NCBI RefSeq assembly: GCF_014201655.1
Contig: NZ_JACHEX010000001.1
Coordinates: 248,001 to 312,000, forward strand
DNA from: Thermosipho japonicus
Lineage (GTDB): Bacteria; Thermotogota; Thermotogae; Thermotogales; Fervidobacteriaceae
DNA: 64,000 bases
Direction: 5' to 3'
Each line of letters begins with the position of its first letter. Within the stretch, counting starts at the first letter, position 1. Under the pieces are notes generated by a model, which was given only the letters and a program-made list of their open reading frames with translations, made no database searches and was not told the origin of the DNA. Shown piece after piece: positions 8,645 through 22,112 of this stretch. Position numbers and translations under genes: made by a program.

Positions 8645-10561
8645 GTGAAAAAATTCTATATAACAACGCCTATATACTATGTAAATTCCGAACCACATAT
8701 TGGAAGTGCATATACAACAATTATTGGAGACATTATAGCAAGATACAAAAGATTAATGGGATATGATGTATTCTATCTAACTGGTACTGATGAGCATGGT
8801 CAAAAAATAATGCAAGCCGCTAAAAAACAAGGGAAAACTCCTCAGCAACTTTGTGATGAACTTTCTGGAAAATTTGAGCAACTTTGGAAAGATTTAAAAA
8901 TTACAAATGATTATTTTATAAGAACTACAGATGAAGATCACATAAAAACCGTACAATTTTTTGTTTCAAAAATGCTCGAAAATGGTGATATTTACAAAGG
9001 AAAATATAAGGGGTGGTATTGTGTACCTTGTGAAACATATTGGAGCGAAGATGAAATAGAAAAAGATGAAAATAACAATCCAATTTGTCCATCTTGTCAT
9101 CGACCGTTAAATTTTGTTGAAGAAGAAAACTACTTTTTCAGACTTTCAAAATATACTGAACCTCTTTTAAAGCATTTTAAAGAAAATCCAGATTTTGTTG
9201 AACCAGAATTTAGAAAAAATGAAATGTTAAAAATTCTAGAAGAAGGATTAAAAGATCTTTCTATAACAAGAACAACATTCGACTGGGGTATTCCAATGCC
9301 AAATGATCCCAAACATGTTATTTATGTTTGGGTTGATGCACTTATAAATTATATTTCAGCAATAGGTTACGGTAGAGACGAAGAAATTTTCAAAAAATGG
9401 TGGCCTGCTGATTTACACCTCATCGGTAAAGAAATTAATAGATTCCATAGCCTTATATGGCCAGCAATGCTAATGTCCGTTGGACTTCCTTTACCAAAAA
9501 AGATATTTGCTCATGGTTGGTTAACAGTTAATGGTCAGAAAATAAGCAAATCACTTGGCAATGCCATAGACCCGAGGGAATTTGTCAAAAAATATGGAAA
9601 TGATGTAATAAGATATTACCTTGCAAGAGATATTGTCTTTGGAAAAGATGGAGATTTTTCTGAAGAAAACCTAGTTAATAGATTAAACTCAGATCTTGCA
9701 AATGACTATGGTAATCTACTCCATAGAACACTTGCAATGGTAGTTAAAAACTTCGACTCAAAAACTCCAACTCCTTCTTCTTTAAATGATTCAGATAAAG
9801 AGCTGATTGAAAAATTTAAGAACCTAAAAAAAGAATATACTGAACATATGGAAAGTTACAAATTAACAAATGCCCTGGAAAATGTTTGGAGCTATATAAG
9901 AGATGTAAATAAATATTTCGATGAAAACAAACCTTGGGTACTTGCAAAAGAAGGAAATAAAGAAAGATTAGGAACCATTTTATATAATACTCTAGAAGCA
10001 TTTATTAAAATCGCTTCTTTATTACTTCCATTTATGCCTGATTCCTCAGCAGAAGTTTTTAGAAGGTTAGGACAAGAGTTTAATCCTGAATTTGTACTAA
10101 ACACAGAATGGAACTCTCTTAAATCTGGAGCAAATGTAATACATGAAAAGCCACTATTTCAAAAGATAGATATAAAAAACATTCAAAAAGTTGGAGAAAA
10201 AAAGACCAAGCAGGAAATGCCTGAAAATACAATAGAACTTATTTCAATTGAAGATTTTAAAAAGGTAGATTTGCGTGTTGCTAAAGTTGTAGAAGCCGAA
10301 AAAGTTAAAAAATCAGAAAAGTTATTAAGATTAATTGTCGATCTTGGAGGGCTTGGTAAAAGACAAATAGTAGCAGGCATTTCAAAATTTTATACACCAG
10401 AACAGTTAATTGGCAAAAAAATAATAGTTGTTGCAAATTTAAAACCTGCTAAACTAATGGGAATAGAATCTCAAGGAATGTTACTCGCCGCAAAAATAAA
10501 TGATAACTTAACTGTTTTAACAGTCGACAAAGACATAGACGAAGGCGCGAAAATTTCTTAG
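8645..10561 (+). CDS. metG: Methionyl-tRNA synthetase
   Basis: This 638-residue class I aminoacyl-tRNA synthetase charges tRNA-Met. It has the HIGH-type motif PHIGSAYT (residues 17-24), a zinc knuckle region with Cys pairs CVPC and CPSC, and the KMSKS-type loop KISKS. The C-terminal domain (about 535-638) is an EMAP/Trbp111-type tRNA-binding module (DLRVAKVVEAE, MGIESQGMLLAA), as in the longer dimeric bacterial enzymes. The start is GTG 8645 behind TTGGAGGTGAAGAA. It heads a long plus-strand run and is followed after 13 bases by gyrA. Confidence 0.97.
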   Translation: MKKFYITTPIYYVNSEPHIGSAYTTIIGDIIARYKRLMGYDVFYLTGTDEHGQKIMQAAKKQGKTPQQLCDELSGKFEQLWKDLKITNDYFIRTTDEDHIKTVQFFVSKMLENGDIYKGKYKGWYCVPCETYWSEDEIEKDENNNPICPSCHRPLNFVEEENYFFRLSKYTEPLLKHFKENPDFVEPEFRKNEMLKILEEGLKDLSITRTTFDWGIPMPNDPKHVIYVWVDALINYISAIGYGRDEEIFKKWWPADLHLIGKEINRFHSLIWPAMLMSVGLPLPKKIFAHGWLTVNGQKISKSLGNAIDPREFVKKYGNDVIRYYLARDIVFGKDGDFSEENLVNRLNSDLANDYGNLLHRTLAMVVKNFDSKTPTPSSLNDSDKELIEKFKNLKKEYTEHMESYKLTNALENVWSYIRDVNKYFDENKPWVLAKEGNKERLGTILYNTLEAFIKIASLLLPFMPDSSAEVFRRLGQEFNPEFVLNTEWNSLKSGANVIHEKPLFQKIDIKNIQKVGEKKTKQEMPENTIELISIEDFKKVDLRVAKVVEAEKVKKSEKLLRLIVDLGGLGKRQIVAGISKFYTPEQLIGKKIIVVANLKPAKLMGIESQGMLLAAKINDNLTVLTVDKDIDEGAKIS

Positions 10562-10574
10562 TGGAGGGACTTAA

Positions 10575-12995
10575 ATGGAAATATACAGACCTATAGAAGA
10601 GGAATTAAAAGAATCCTATTTAAGCTATTCAATGAGCGTAATTATAGGAAGGGCTATTCCGGATGTACGCGACGGGTTGAAACCCGTTCAAAGAAGAATT
10701 TTATATAGTATGTACGAACTTGGAGTGACTCATAATAAACCATTTAAAAAATCCGCACGTATTGTCGGTGAAGTAATGGGTAAATATCATCCTCATGGTG
10801 ATGCTGCAATCTACGATACAATAGTTAGAATGGCACAAGATTGGACGATGCGATATAAACTTATTGATGGTCAGGGGAATTTTGGCTCCATTGATAGGGA
10901 CCCTCCAGCTGCAATGAGGTACACCGAAGCAAGACTTGCAAAGATTGCAGAAGAATTGCTTGAAGATATTGATAAAGAAACTGTTAATATGACTGATAAT
11001 TTTGATGGGAGTTTAAAAGAGCCCGAAGTATTACCATCAAAATTCCCGAATTTACTTGCAAATGGGTCAACGGGAATTGCAGTTGGAATGACAACAAATA
11101 TTCCACCTCATAATATAACAGAACTTGTAAATGGGTTAATCACGTTAATAAAGAATCCTGAAATTTCTATTGAAGAACTTATGAACTTTATACCTGGACC
11201 TGATTTTCCAACCGGTGGAGAAATTATCGGAAAAGCTGGAATCAGGGAAATGTACACCACCGGAAAAGGTAGTTTTACAATCCGTGGAAAGGTACATGTA
11301 GAAGAAAAAAAGAAAAAGAAAAATATTGTTATAACGGAGATTCCTTTCAACATAAGCAAAGCTGATTTAATAAAGAAAATAGTTGAGTATGCGGAAAAAT
11401 CAAGTCTTCCAATTAAAGATATTAGAGATGAATCCGATAAGGAAGGACTTAGAATAGTTATTGAAATACCGAATGATACTAACGAAGAAATTATAATCAA
11501 CAATTTGTATAAACATACCCAACTACAAAGTTCATTTCATTCACAACTCTTAGTTATAGACAAAGAGAAAAAACCTGTTCTGATGAATCTAAAAGAATTA
11601 ATGTGGGCTTTTGTAGAACATAGATTTGAGGTTGTAAGAAGAAGAGCTCAATATTATTACAAACAATACTCCAAAAAAGCCCATATTTTAGAAGGACTAA
11701 TTAAAGCTTCAAGATCAATTGACACTATTATTTCAGTGATTAGAAATAGTGAAGATCAAAACAGTGCTATACATGAATTAATAGATATGTTTAACTTTAC
11801 TGAAACACAAGCAAAAGCAATCGTCGATCTAAGACTTGGAAGATTAACTAAACTTGAAATCTCAAAATTAATAGACGATTACAACGATCTTGTAAATAAG
11901 ATGAAAGTCGAAAAAGAATTAATAGAAAACGATCAAAAAGTATATGAGAAAATAATCGAAGAACTTGAAACGATTAAAAGTGAATATGGTGACAGCAGAA
12001 AAAGTATAATATTAGATCACGAAGAAAGAAAAATAGAATTCAATGAATTAGAGCTTATTCCAGATAAAGAAGTAGTTTTATCGCTAACAAAAAAAGGTTA
12101 CTTGAAAATGATGAGCCTTGACACATTTAAAACACAAAGACGTGGTGGAAAGGGCGTTGCAGGATCAAATTTAATGGCTGATGATGCTATAATGGAGATT
12201 ATTTATACTCATCTGCATGGAAAAACCTTATTCTTTACATCATATGGAAAGGTATATATTTTAAACAACTATCAAATAGAGGAAAACTCAAGAACAAGCC
12301 GTGGAAGACAAATAGCAAAATATTTAAATATTGGGCAAGATGAAAAAATTCTCACAATGCTTCCTGTAGATAACTTTGAAGGTGAATTATTCTTTGTAAC
12401 AAAAAATGGTAAAGTCAAACGAACTTCGCTTAAAGAGTTTGAAAATATAAACTCAAGAGGAATGAAAGCAATAACATTTGATGGTGATGATTTACTTGTT
12501 TCTGTACAAAAAATTGACAATCCAGACCAAACTATATTAATTGCAACAAAAAATGGATTGTGTATTAGATTTCCAATTTCTGAAGTCAGAACAATGGGAA
12601 GAAGCGCAATGGGTGTTATTGGAATAAGGCTTTCAAATGATGATGCTGTGGTAAGTTCTTCTCTTTTAATGGATGATGAACATTATCTTTTGACTGTAAC
12701 AAGTAAAGGATATGGAAAATTAACAGAAACTTCTCAGTATAGAATACAAAAACGTGGTGGCCTTGGTATAAAAAATATTTCGGACGTTTCTAAAGCCGGA
12801 CATATTGTAGGGGTAACCCATGTTTTAGGAAACGAAAATATGATGATCTTTACAAAAAACGGTATGACTTTGAAAATTAACTTAAATAGTTTAAGACCTC
12901 TTGGAAGAGTCACAAAGGGAGTAAAATTAGTTAATCTATCCGAAGGTGATGAAATAGCAGACTTTGCTGTTATAAGAGGCGAAGATGATGTATAG
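10575..12995 (+). CDS. gyrA: DNA gyrase subunit A
   Basis: This 806-residue type IIA topoisomerase subunit breaks and rejoins DNA; with GyrB it introduces negative supercoils. The catalytic Tyr is Y116 (AAMRYTEAR), and the quinolone-region motif [10 protein letters not shown] is present. The GyrA box (QRRGGKG) near residue 520, which separates gyrase from topoisomerase IV, is present at the start of the C-terminal DNA-wrapping beta-pinwheel. Its last 11 bases overlap the archease start. The order gyrA-archease-lexA is shared with Thermotoga. Confidence 0.97.
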   Translation: MEIYRPIEEELKESYLSYSMSVIIGRAIPDVRDGLKPVQRRILYSMYELGVTHNKPFKKSARIVGEVMGKYHPHGDAAIYDTIVRMAQDWTMRYKLIDGQGNFGSIDRDPPAAMRYTEARLAKIAEELLEDIDKETVNMTDNFDGSLKEPEVLPSKFPNLLANGSTGIAVGMTTNIPPHNITELVNGLITLIKNPEISIEELMNFIPGPDFPTGGEIIGKAGIREMYTTGKGSFTIRGKVHVEEKKKKKNIVITEIPFNISKADLIKKIVEYAEKSSLPIKDIRDESDKEGLRIVIEIPNDTNEEIIINNLYKHTQLQSSFHSQLLVIDKEKKPVLMNLKELMWAFVEHRFEVVRRRAQYYYKQYSKKAHILEGLIKASRSIDTIISVIRNSEDQNSAIHELIDMFNFTETQAKAIVDLRLGRLTKLEISKLIDDYNDLVNKMKVEKELIENDQKVYEKIIEELETIKSEYGDSRKSIILDHEERKIEFNELELIPDKEVVLSLTKKGYLKMMSLDTFKTQRRGGKGVAGSNLMADDAIMEIIYTHLHGKTLFFTSYGKVYILNNYQIEENSRTSRGRQIAKYLNIGQDEKILTMLPVDNFEGELFFVTKNGKVKRTSLKEFENINSRGMKAITFDGDDLLVSVQKIDNPDQTILIATKNGLCIRFPISEVRTMGRSAMGVIGIRLSNDDAVVSSSLLMDDEHYLLTVTSKGYGKLTETSQYRIQKRGGLGIKNISDVSKAGHIVGVTHVLGNENMMIFTKNGMTLKINLNSLRPLGRVTKGVKLVNLSEGDEIADFAVIRGEDDV

Positions 12996-13365
12996 GGAAA
13001 TCGACCATACAGCGGATATTGCATTTGAAATAGTGAATGATACATTTTTAGGCCTGCTGGAGGATATCTTAAGAATAATCCATGCTACATACAAGGTAGA
13101 AAATATAAATTGTAACATAACTAAAGTTCAGGAATATGATATAAAAGAAAATGAAGATGGCGTATTTGATATTGTAAACGACTGGATTGCAGCTATAGAA
13201 TTAGGATATTTTCCAGTAAAGATTGAAAAAGATAAAAAATACAAAACTACTTTTTGCTCATTTAGTAAGATAGAAGGTGAAACTTTTAAAGCACTTACGT
13301 ATCACAATCTAAAAATCGAAAAAAAAGATAATAAGCTCTCAATAAAGGTGGTGTTTGATATATGA
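12985..13365 (+). CDS. Archease
   Basis: This small 126-residue protein has the archease N-terminal signature ([12 protein letters not shown], with acidic metal-binding residues) and the C-terminal ALTYHNLKI segment. Archease is a partner that activates RtcB RNA ligases and assists some tRNA-modifying enzymes; no rtcB is visible here. The gene begins inside the end of gyrA and its stop overlaps lexA, so the three are co-translated. Function in this organism is inferred from the family. Confidence 0.85.
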   Translation: MMYREIDHTADIAFEIVNDTFLGLLEDILRIIHATYKVENINCNITKVQEYDIKENEDGVFDIVNDWIAAIELGYFPVKIEKDKKYKTTFCSFSKIEGETFKALTYHNLKIEKKDNKLSIKVVFDI

Positions 13366-13958
13366 AAGAACTAACAAATCGTCAAAAAATGGTTTTAGAT
13401 TTTATCACAAGCTACATTCAACAAAATGGTTATTCACCATCAATTAGAGATATTGCTAAACATTTTAAATTAACCCCTAGAGGTGCACATATACATGTTT
13501 TAGCCTTAGAAAAAAAAGGCTATATAACAAGGAACCCCAAAAATTCAAGGTCAATTTCTCTTGTTAAAAGACCAGAAACCGTGTCAATACCTGTTAAAGG
13601 AAAGATTTCAGCAGGGCAAGGAATTGAAATGTTTGAACTAGTAGATGAAGAAATAGAAATACCAGTTAGAATGATTAAAGGATATGGAAATTATTTTGCG
13701 CTAAGAGTTGAAGGAACGAGTATGATAGATGCACACATAATTGATGGAGATTATGTTATCCTTAAAAAACAATATAGGATACCAAATGGTCAAATAGCAG
13801 CTGTAGTTTTCGACAACAAAGTCACTTTAAAAAAGTTTTATCATAAAAATGATAAGGTAGAACTTGTGCCGGAAAACAGCAGCATGTCACCTATAATTTG
13901 TGATGCAAAAGATGTTAAAGTAATAGGCAAACTTGTTGGGGTTATAAGAATATATTAA
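13362..13958 (+). CDS. lexA: LexA repressor
   Basis: This 198-residue SOS repressor has an N-terminal winged helix (about 1-65, with TNRQKMVLDFI and SPSIRDIA) and a C-terminal S24 self-cleaving peptidase. The cleavage site is A84-G85 (ISAGQG), the Ser is S120 (EGTSM), and the Lys is near K157 (VTLKKF). RecA-stimulated autocleavage would derepress damage genes. All catalytic elements are present. Its ATG overlaps the archease stop by 4 bases. No SOS box could be assigned in the window. Confidence 0.94.
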   Translation: MKELTNRQKMVLDFITSYIQQNGYSPSIRDIAKHFKLTPRGAHIHVLALEKKGYITRNPKNSRSISLVKRPETVSIPVKGKISAGQGIEMFELVDEEIEIPVRMIKGYGNYFALRVEGTSMIDAHIIDGDYVILKKQYRIPNGQIAAVVFDNKVTLKKFYHKNDKVELVPENSSMSPIICDAKDVKVIGKLVGVIRIY

Positions 13959-13971
13959 GGGGGTGAAATTC

Positions 13972-14310
13972 ATGTATGAAGTTACTAAGTTAGAAAATAT
14001 TCCAGTTATCAAAATAACAGGAGAAATTGATATATCAAATGCTTACAAAATGAAACAATTTATCCATGAAAATATCTTAAATAACGGAGAAAAGTATTGT
14101 ATTTTGGATCTTTCACACTTAAAATACATTGATAGTTCTGGACTTGGAATTCTAGTAGGTCTTCACAAGAGCTTCAAACTTCAAGGTGGGGAAATTGTAC
14201 TTGTTAATATGAATGAAAATATTAAAAATCTTTTAAAACTCACTAGCCTAGATAGAGTATTAAATCTAAAAGAAACAACAAAAGCCGCTATAGATTTTCT
14301 AAAAAATTAA
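13972..14310 (+). CDS. STAS-domain protein, anti-sigma factor antagonist type
   Basis: This is a single STAS domain of 112 residues. The loop LKYIDSSGLGILVGLH carries the Ser normally phosphorylated by an anti-sigma kinase in SpoIIAA/RsbV proteins. It probably works in a partner-switching pathway, but no RsbW-like kinase is encoded nearby. The ATG at 13972 is preferred over GTG 13963, because AAGGGGGTG forms the ribosome site and covers the GTG. It lies 13 bases after lexA and 14 bases before rpiB. Confidence 0.88.
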   Translation: MYEVTKLENIPVIKITGEIDISNAYKMKQFIHENILNNGEKYCILDLSHLKYIDSSGLGILVGLHKSFKLQGGEIVLVNMNENIKNLLKLTSLDRVLNLKETTKAAIDFLKN

Positions 14311-14324
14311 TAGGAGGGGAAAAA

Positions 14325-14762
14325 ATGAAAATTGCAATAGGTTCGGATCACGCAGGTTTTGAGCTAAAAAACAGACTTGTAGATTATTTATCTAAAAAAG
14401 GAATTGAGATTATAGATGTAGGAACAAATAGTACCGAAAGTGTGGATTATCCTGATTATGCAAAAGAAGTTGGAAAATTTGTTGTAAATAAAGATGCTGA
14501 TTTTGGAATACTCATATGTGGTACAGGCATTGGAATGTCAATTGCTGCAAACAAAATTAAGGGAATAAGAGCTGCTCTTTGTATGATACCTGAAATGGGA
14601 AAACTTGCAAGAAATCATAATAATGCAAACATATTGGTCCTTCCTGGAAGATTAATAGGATTCGAACTTGCAACATGGATTGTGGAAGAATTTTTAAATG
14701 CAGATTTTGAAGGTGGAAGACACGAACGAAGAATAAATAAAATAGCAGAACTTGAAGAATAA
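14325..14762 (+). CDS. rpiB: Ribose-5-phosphate isomerase B
   Basis: This 145-residue RpiB/LacAB-family enzyme interconverts ribose 5-phosphate and ribulose 5-phosphate in the non-oxidative pentose phosphate pathway. The N-terminal GSDHAGFELK, the catalytic loop ILICGTGIGMSIAANK with its Cys, and the C-terminal GGRHERRI are all present, and length is typical. AGGAGGGG precedes the ATG. It is embedded in the long plus-strand run and has no obvious regulatory site of its own. Confidence 0.94.
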   Translation: MKIAIGSDHAGFELKNRLVDYLSKKGIEIIDVGTNSTESVDYPDYAKEVGKFVVNKDADFGILICGTGIGMSIAANKIKGIRAALCMIPEMGKLARNHNNANILVLPGRLIGFELATWIVEEFLNADFEGGRHERRINKIAELEE

Positions 14763-14774
14763 GGAGGTATTTTA

Positions 14775-15212
14775 ATGCTAAAAGAAAAGATAATGCAAGA
14801 TCTAAAACAAGCTATGAAAGAAAAAAACGAGATTAAAGTTAGAGTACTTAGGCTTTTAAATTCCGCTATAAAAAATTTTGAAGTAGAAAAAATAGGAGAA
14901 GCAAGTGACGAAGAAATCGAAAAATTAGTCTTAAAAGAAATGAAAAAAAGACAAGAATCAATTGAAGCGTATAAAAAAGCCGGAAGGGAAGATTTAGCAA
15001 AAGAAGAAGAACAAGAATTAGAAGTTTTAAAAGAATATGCTCCAGAAATGTTAAGTGAAGATGAAATTAGAAAAATGGCAAAAGAAATCATTGAAGAATT
15101 AAACGCTACTCAAAAAGAGTTTGGCCTTGTTATGAAAAACTTAATGGCAAAAGTAAAAGGAAAAGCTGATGGTTCAATTGTAAGTAAAATTGTAAAGGAA
15201 CTTCTTCAATGA
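14775..15212 (+). CDS. GatB/YqeY domain protein
   Basis: This 145-residue, highly charged helical protein matches YqeY, a free-standing relative of the C-terminal tRNA-binding domain of GatB. Marks are LKQAMKEKNEIKVRVLRLLNS near the N-terminus (family start), the YKKAGREDLAKEEEQE stretch and a C-terminal KADGSIVSKIVKELL. Its exact role is not known; a link to tRNA metabolism is inferred. Ribosome site AGGAGG. The stop overlaps the next start by 4 bases. Confidence 0.88.
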   Translation: MLKEKIMQDLKQAMKEKNEIKVRVLRLLNSAIKNFEVEKIGEASDEEIEKLVLKEMKKRQESIEAYKKAGREDLAKEEEQELEVLKEYAPEMLSEDEIRKMAKEIIEELNATQKEFGLVMKNLMAKVKGKADGSIVSKIVKELLQ

Positions 15213-16168
15213 TACTTTCAATTTTTTTACCAAACTTTGGTTGTAAAAGCAGATGCATTTTTTGTAATCAATATGCAATGACGGGCGAAAAAATGCCAAC
15301 AAAAAAAGAGTTAATTAATACTCTTTCTTTTTTTCTTAACAAATCACCTGAAGAAATTGCCTTTTATGGGGGAACATTTACCGCAATCCCCCTTGAAAAA
15401 CAAAAAGAACTAATTGCTCTTGTAAGAAAATTTTATCCTGACACTCCTATACGAATTTCTACTAGACCTGATGAACTAGATTATGAAAATTTAAAATTTT
15501 TAAAGCAAAATAATGTTAAAACAGTAGAAATTGGTATACAAAGCATGTTTGACGATGTTCTTTCTACCGCAAATAGAGGACATAGTAGAAAAGACAACTT
15601 AAACGCAGTAAATTTGCTAAAAGAATTTGGTTTTGAAATTTCTGCACACTTAATGATTGGACTTTTAAATGACAATATAACAAAAGATCTCCTATCAATG
15701 CAAGAACTTTTAAATCTTGGAGTAAAGTTGTTTAGAATTCATCCTACAATTATATTCAAAAATACCGAACTTGAAAAACTTTATTTAGAAGGAAAATACA
15801 ATCCATTATCATTAGATGAAGCAGTAAACATTGCATCAGAAATGTTATTGTTAATTTATCAGTATAAGGCTAAAGTAATTAGACTTGGATATTTTGTACC
15901 AGAAAACCAAAAAAATCAAATAGTAGCAGGACCATATCATCCATCTTTTGGAGATATGACAAAATCAAAAGCAATGAATAAAATTATTACAAGATTAAAT
16001 ATTAAAAAAGTCAAATATCCTAAAAAGTTTGAAAGTTGGTTTAATTCATACGACAATAAACAATTAGAAATTGAAAAATATTTATCTGAATCTAATGAAA
16101 TTTTTTTTGATAATCTCTCTCTAAAAGAAGCTTCTAAACGCAGCTTTAGAAGGGAGTTATTGGATTGA
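15209..16168 (+). CDS. Radical SAM protein, Elp3/coproporphyrinogen-oxidase-like subgroup
   Basis: This 319-residue protein has an N-terminal cluster motif C-x3-C-x2-C (CKSRCIFCNQ) that binds the [4Fe-4S]/SAM pair. YGGTFTAIP, RISTRPD and VEIGIQSM follow, typical of the Elp3/HemN-like barrel. The C-terminal 100 residues (from about 220) are not a known accessory domain and contain no acetyltransferase. The substrate cannot be told; family members modify tRNA or act in cofactor synthesis. It overlaps yqeY upstream and the eIF2B-like gene downstream, so it is co-expressed with them. Confidence 0.85.
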   Translation: MILSIFLPNFGCKSRCIFCNQYAMTGEKMPTKKELINTLSFFLNKSPEEIAFYGGTFTAIPLEKQKELIALVRKFYPDTPIRISTRPDELDYENLKFLKQNNVKTVEIGIQSMFDDVLSTANRGHSRKDNLNAVNLLKEFGFEISAHLMIGLLNDNITKDLLSMQELLNLGVKLFRIHPTIIFKNTELEKLYLEGKYNPLSLDEAVNIASEMLLLIYQYKAKVIRLGYFVPENQKNQIVAGPYHPSFGDMTKSKAMNKIITRLNIKKVKYPKKFESWFNSYDNKQLEIEKYLSESNEIFFDNLSLKEASKRSFRRELLD

Positions 16169-16824
16169 TCGAAAAGTTCAAAAAATTAACAATTCAAGGT
16201 TCACACGAAATTGCCGAATGGATACTTGAAAATATTAAAAATATTGATGATAAAGAGTCCATCTTAAAGGATATGATAGAATTAAAACCTGAAATGCAGG
16301 TTATTAAGTGGATATACAAAATGATCAAAGAAAATAAAGATATAAATAATATAAAAGAAATACTCGATACAACTTTTGAAAATACTATTAAAAGCGCTCA
16401 AAAATTTTTAAATTTCGACGCAAAAGTAATGACTATAAGTAATAGCAGAACTTTAGAATACTTTTTCAAAACTCATAACAAAAAATTAGAAATCTATATC
16501 CCTGAATCAAATCCAGGTGGAGAAGGAAAAATACTATACAAGAATCTATTAAACTACAAGAAAAAAGTGTATCTTATTAACGATTTTGAAGTTCACAGGT
16601 ATATAGTAAATTGTGATTATGTAATAATTGGTGCCGACAGTATAGGAGCCAATGGAATCATAAATAAAGTGGGATCAAAACTTTTAGCTATGCTTTCAAA
16701 AAATTTTAATATTCCATTTTTTGTAATTGCTGATCAAACAAAATTTACTGAATTTGTTGCGGAAAAAGATAGAATGTTTGAAATTGTTCCAAATAATTTA
16801 ATAACTGCGATTTTAAGTGGGTGA
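16165..16824 (+). CDS. eIF2B alpha/beta/delta-like protein (MtnA/ribose-1,5-bisphosphate isomerase superfamily)
   Basis: This 219-residue protein has the Rossmann half of the eIF2B/MtnA superfamily. The signature VIIGADSIGANGIINKVGS carries the conserved Asp, followed by IPFFVIADQTKF. The N-terminal half is helical and shorter than in MtnA (about 350), so it is not an ordinary methylthioribose-phosphate isomerase. A sugar-phosphate isomerase is plausible but unproven. The start is TTG 16165 behind AGAAGGGAG and overlaps the preceding stop (TTGA). Confidence 0.75.
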   Translation: MIEKFKKLTIQGSHEIAEWILENIKNIDDKESILKDMIELKPEMQVIKWIYKMIKENKDINNIKEILDTTFENTIKSAQKFLNFDAKVMTISNSRTLEYFFKTHNKKLEIYIPESNPGGEGKILYKNLLNYKKKVYLINDFEVHRYIVNCDYVIIGADSIGANGIINKVGSKLLAMLSKNFNIPFFVIADQTKFTEFVAEKDRMFEIVPNNLITAILSG

Positions 16825-16827
16825 AAT

Positions 16828-17337
16828 ATGTTTTTCTTAAAAAAGAAGAAAAAAGACAAATTAAGTTTTTCAATTGCTTTTGTGAAAAATTTTGAAAATT
16901 TAAAGACAATCATAAAATCTCTTAAAAAGCAAAAAATTGATGAAGTTTTTTTTATAATAGATAAAAATATAGAAAAGGATCATATAAAAACTATTAAAAA
17001 AATAATAAAAGCTAATTTCAAAAATTATTCTATCCTCTCAAAAAACTTTCAAAAATTCTCAAAAAATGTTGCAAAAGTTGAAAGGCTAAACGTTTTTGAG
17101 TTAAGAAGATTGCAAAATAAAAAGAAGATACTTTATTCTCAGCAATCGATACTATCTTGGAAAATTCCTCAAATGTTTCCATTTTATACTATAGCTTTTG
17201 AAGATAATACTTTGTGCTTTTGTGCTCCTATTCCATTAACAAAAGATTCAAGTGGCTTTTTGTTAAAAAAGAAAATGGTAAGTGATTTTATATTTAATAT
17301 TACCCTGGACTTAAAAATATTAGATGAAATATTTTAG
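16828..17337 (+). CDS. Conserved-looking protein of unknown function
   Basis: This 169-residue, very Lys/Phe-rich protein was not recognised. It begins with a basic stretch (FFLKKKKKDK), has alternating beta/alpha segments, and lacks signal peptide, membrane helix or metal-binding motifs. It sits 3 bases after the eIF2B-like gene and 12 bases before gltX with good coding bias, so it is likely real and co-transcribed. No function is proposed. Confidence 0.7.
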   Translation: MFFLKKKKKDKLSFSIAFVKNFENLKTIIKSLKKQKIDEVFFIIDKNIEKDHIKTIKKIIKANFKNYSILSKNFQKFSKNVAKVERLNVFELRRLQNKKKILYSQQSILSWKIPQMFPFYTIAFEDNTLCFCAPIPLTKDSSGFLLKKKMVSDFIFNITLDLKILDEIF

Positions 17338-20342
<3,005 letters not shown>

Positions 20343-20350
<8 letters not shown>

Positions 20351-21110
20351 GCTTGATTTGGCTATTAATATAGCTAAAAGTGCTGGATATTATATATTTC
20401 AATACTGGGGAAATGTAGATAATGTATATGAAAAAGAAAATTTTCAGGATCTTGTTACTGACTATGATAAAAACGCTCAGAATATGATTGTTTCAAAAAT
20501 AAAAAAGTTTTTTCCAGAAGATGGGGTTATAGCAGAAGAAGGCAACCTTTATGAAAAAAGTAAAAATCTTTGGATAATAGATCCAATAGATGGAACTATA
20601 AATTACATACACGGCTTACCAAATTTTGGTGTATCCATAGCATATTTTGAAAATGAAAAGCCAATTTTTGGAGTAGTTTTTAATCCATTTACTGAAGAGC
20701 TATTTGTTGGAATAAAAAGTGAAGGTTCATTTTTAAATCATTCAAGACTAAAAATTACAAAAAATATAACTTTAAAAGAAAGTATTGGAAGTACAGGATT
20801 TCACAAAAACTTTACCGGTAAATTTATTTCAAATGTTGAAAACAAGGTTCAAAGAATAAGGATAATAGGAAGTGCGGCTCTCTCTGCTTGTTATGTTGCT
20901 GCAAATAAATTTGATTTTTTTGTTGCAAAAAGGGCAAATTCATGGGATATAGCAGCTGCTTATATAATTGTCAAAGAAGCTGGTGGAAAAATAATCAATT
21001 TCGATGGAAATTCTCCAAAATTATTTTCTAAAGATAGTTATATCTTTTCAAATCCAAGCATATCTGACAAAATTCTAGAATTAATTAAAAAACAGGAGGG
21101 GGATCTATGA
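20343..21110 (+). CDS. Inositol monophosphatase family protein (SuhB-like)
   Basis: This 255-residue, Mg-dependent phosphatase has the family metal-binding motifs: DLVTDYDKNA, a GVIAEEG stretch, LWIIDPIDGTINYIHG and, near the C-terminus, SWDIAAAYIIVKEAGG. In hyperthermophilic Thermotogales the enzyme can hydrolyse myo-inositol phosphate and feed the solute di-myo-inositol phosphate; whether this strain makes it is not shown. Some members also act on fructose 1,6-bisphosphate. It overlaps the PBP gene by 8 bases and ftcD by 4. Confidence 0.9.
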
Positions 21111-22012
21111 AATTAATCGAATCTGTTCCAAATTTTAGCGAGGGAAGAAGAGAAGAAGTTGTTAGGCAAATAATTGAACAAGCTCAAAAGTACGAAAGAG
21201 TAAAGATCCTAGATTGGTCAATGGACTTTGATCACAACAGATCGGTTGTAACTCTCGTAGGAGAACCAGAAGAAATTGAAAATGCAATTTTTGACATGGT
21301 AAAAAAGGCAACTGAACTTATTGATTTAAGAAGTCACAGCGGAGAACATCCAAGAATGGGGGCAACTGATGTTATACCTTTTATTCCAGTAATGAATACA
21401 ACCATGGAAGAATGTATAGAACTTTCTAAAAGAGTAGGTGAAAGAATAGGAAAAGAATTGAATATTCCAGTTTATTTATATGAAAAATCTGCAACTTCAA
21501 CTGATAGAGAAAACCTTGCAAAAATAAGAAAAGGAGAATTTGAAGGATTTTTCGAAAAAATAAAGGATCCAAAATGGAAGCCTGATTTCGGACCAAATCA
21601 AGTTCATCCATCGGCTGGTGTTGTAGCAGTCGGTGCTAGGGAATATCTAATTGCCTTTAATGTAAATCTTGGCACAAACGATATAAAAATTGCAGACAAA
21701 ATTGCAAAAGCAGTGAGACATATAAGTGGCGGATTTAGATATGTAAAAGCTATAGGAATTGAACTAAAAGAAAAAGGTATTGTACAAGTTTCTATGAATC
21801 TTACCAATTACAAAAAATCGCCAATATTTAGAGTGTTTGAAACAATAAAAAGAGAGGCACAAAGATACGGCGTGCCAGTTTTAAACTCCGAAATAATTGG
21901 AATGATACCTTTAAAAGCTGCTATTGAGACAATGAAATGGTATCTTCAACTTGACGATTTCGACGAAGAAAGAGTCATAGAAAACAAAATTTTAAATACA
22001 TTTTTTGAATAA
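21107..22012 (+). CDS. ftcD: Glutamate formimidoyltransferase
   Basis: This 301-residue protein matches the formiminotransferase domain of FTCD: LIESVPNFSEGRR at the N-terminus, MDFDHNRSVVTLVG, SGEHPRMGATDVIPF and the later FNVNLGTNDI. It transfers the formimino group of N-formimino-glutamate to tetrahydrofolate in histidine breakdown. The cyclodeaminase half of the animal enzyme is absent, as usual for short bacterial forms. GGAGGGGGATCT precedes ATG 21107. It is the last gene of the long plus-strand run and is followed by a terminator. Confidence 0.92.
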   Translation: MKLIESVPNFSEGRREEVVRQIIEQAQKYERVKILDWSMDFDHNRSVVTLVGEPEEIENAIFDMVKKATELIDLRSHSGEHPRMGATDVIPFIPVMNTTMEECIELSKRVGERIGKELNIPVYLYEKSATSTDRENLAKIRKGEFEGFFEKIKDPKWKPDFGPNQVHPSAGVVAVGAREYLIAFNVNLGTNDIKIADKIAKAVRHISGGFRYVKAIGIELKEKGIVQVSMNLTNYKKSPIFRVFETIKREAQRYGVPVLNSEIIGMIPLKAAIETMKWYLQLDDFDEERVIENKILNTFFE

Positions 22013-22017
22013 GCCCA

Positions 22018-22046
22018 AAATCCCCCGAATTTCACGGGGGATTTTT
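22018..22046 (+). terminator. Rho-independent terminator after ftcD
   Basis: Stem AAATCCCCC / GGGGGATTT with a 9-base loop and trailing T-run just after the ftcD stop. Confidence 0.93.
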
Positions 22047-22112
22047 AATATGTTCAATAAATATGAAAAAATAGCAAATAATTAAAAAATTGTTATTCTA
22101 AATATAACATTT

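Noticed and set aside
11108-11503. Long antisense frames opposite gyrA, hydB and other conserved genes
   Set aside because: They are shadows of strongly conserved coding sequence on the other strand and lack ribosome sites.
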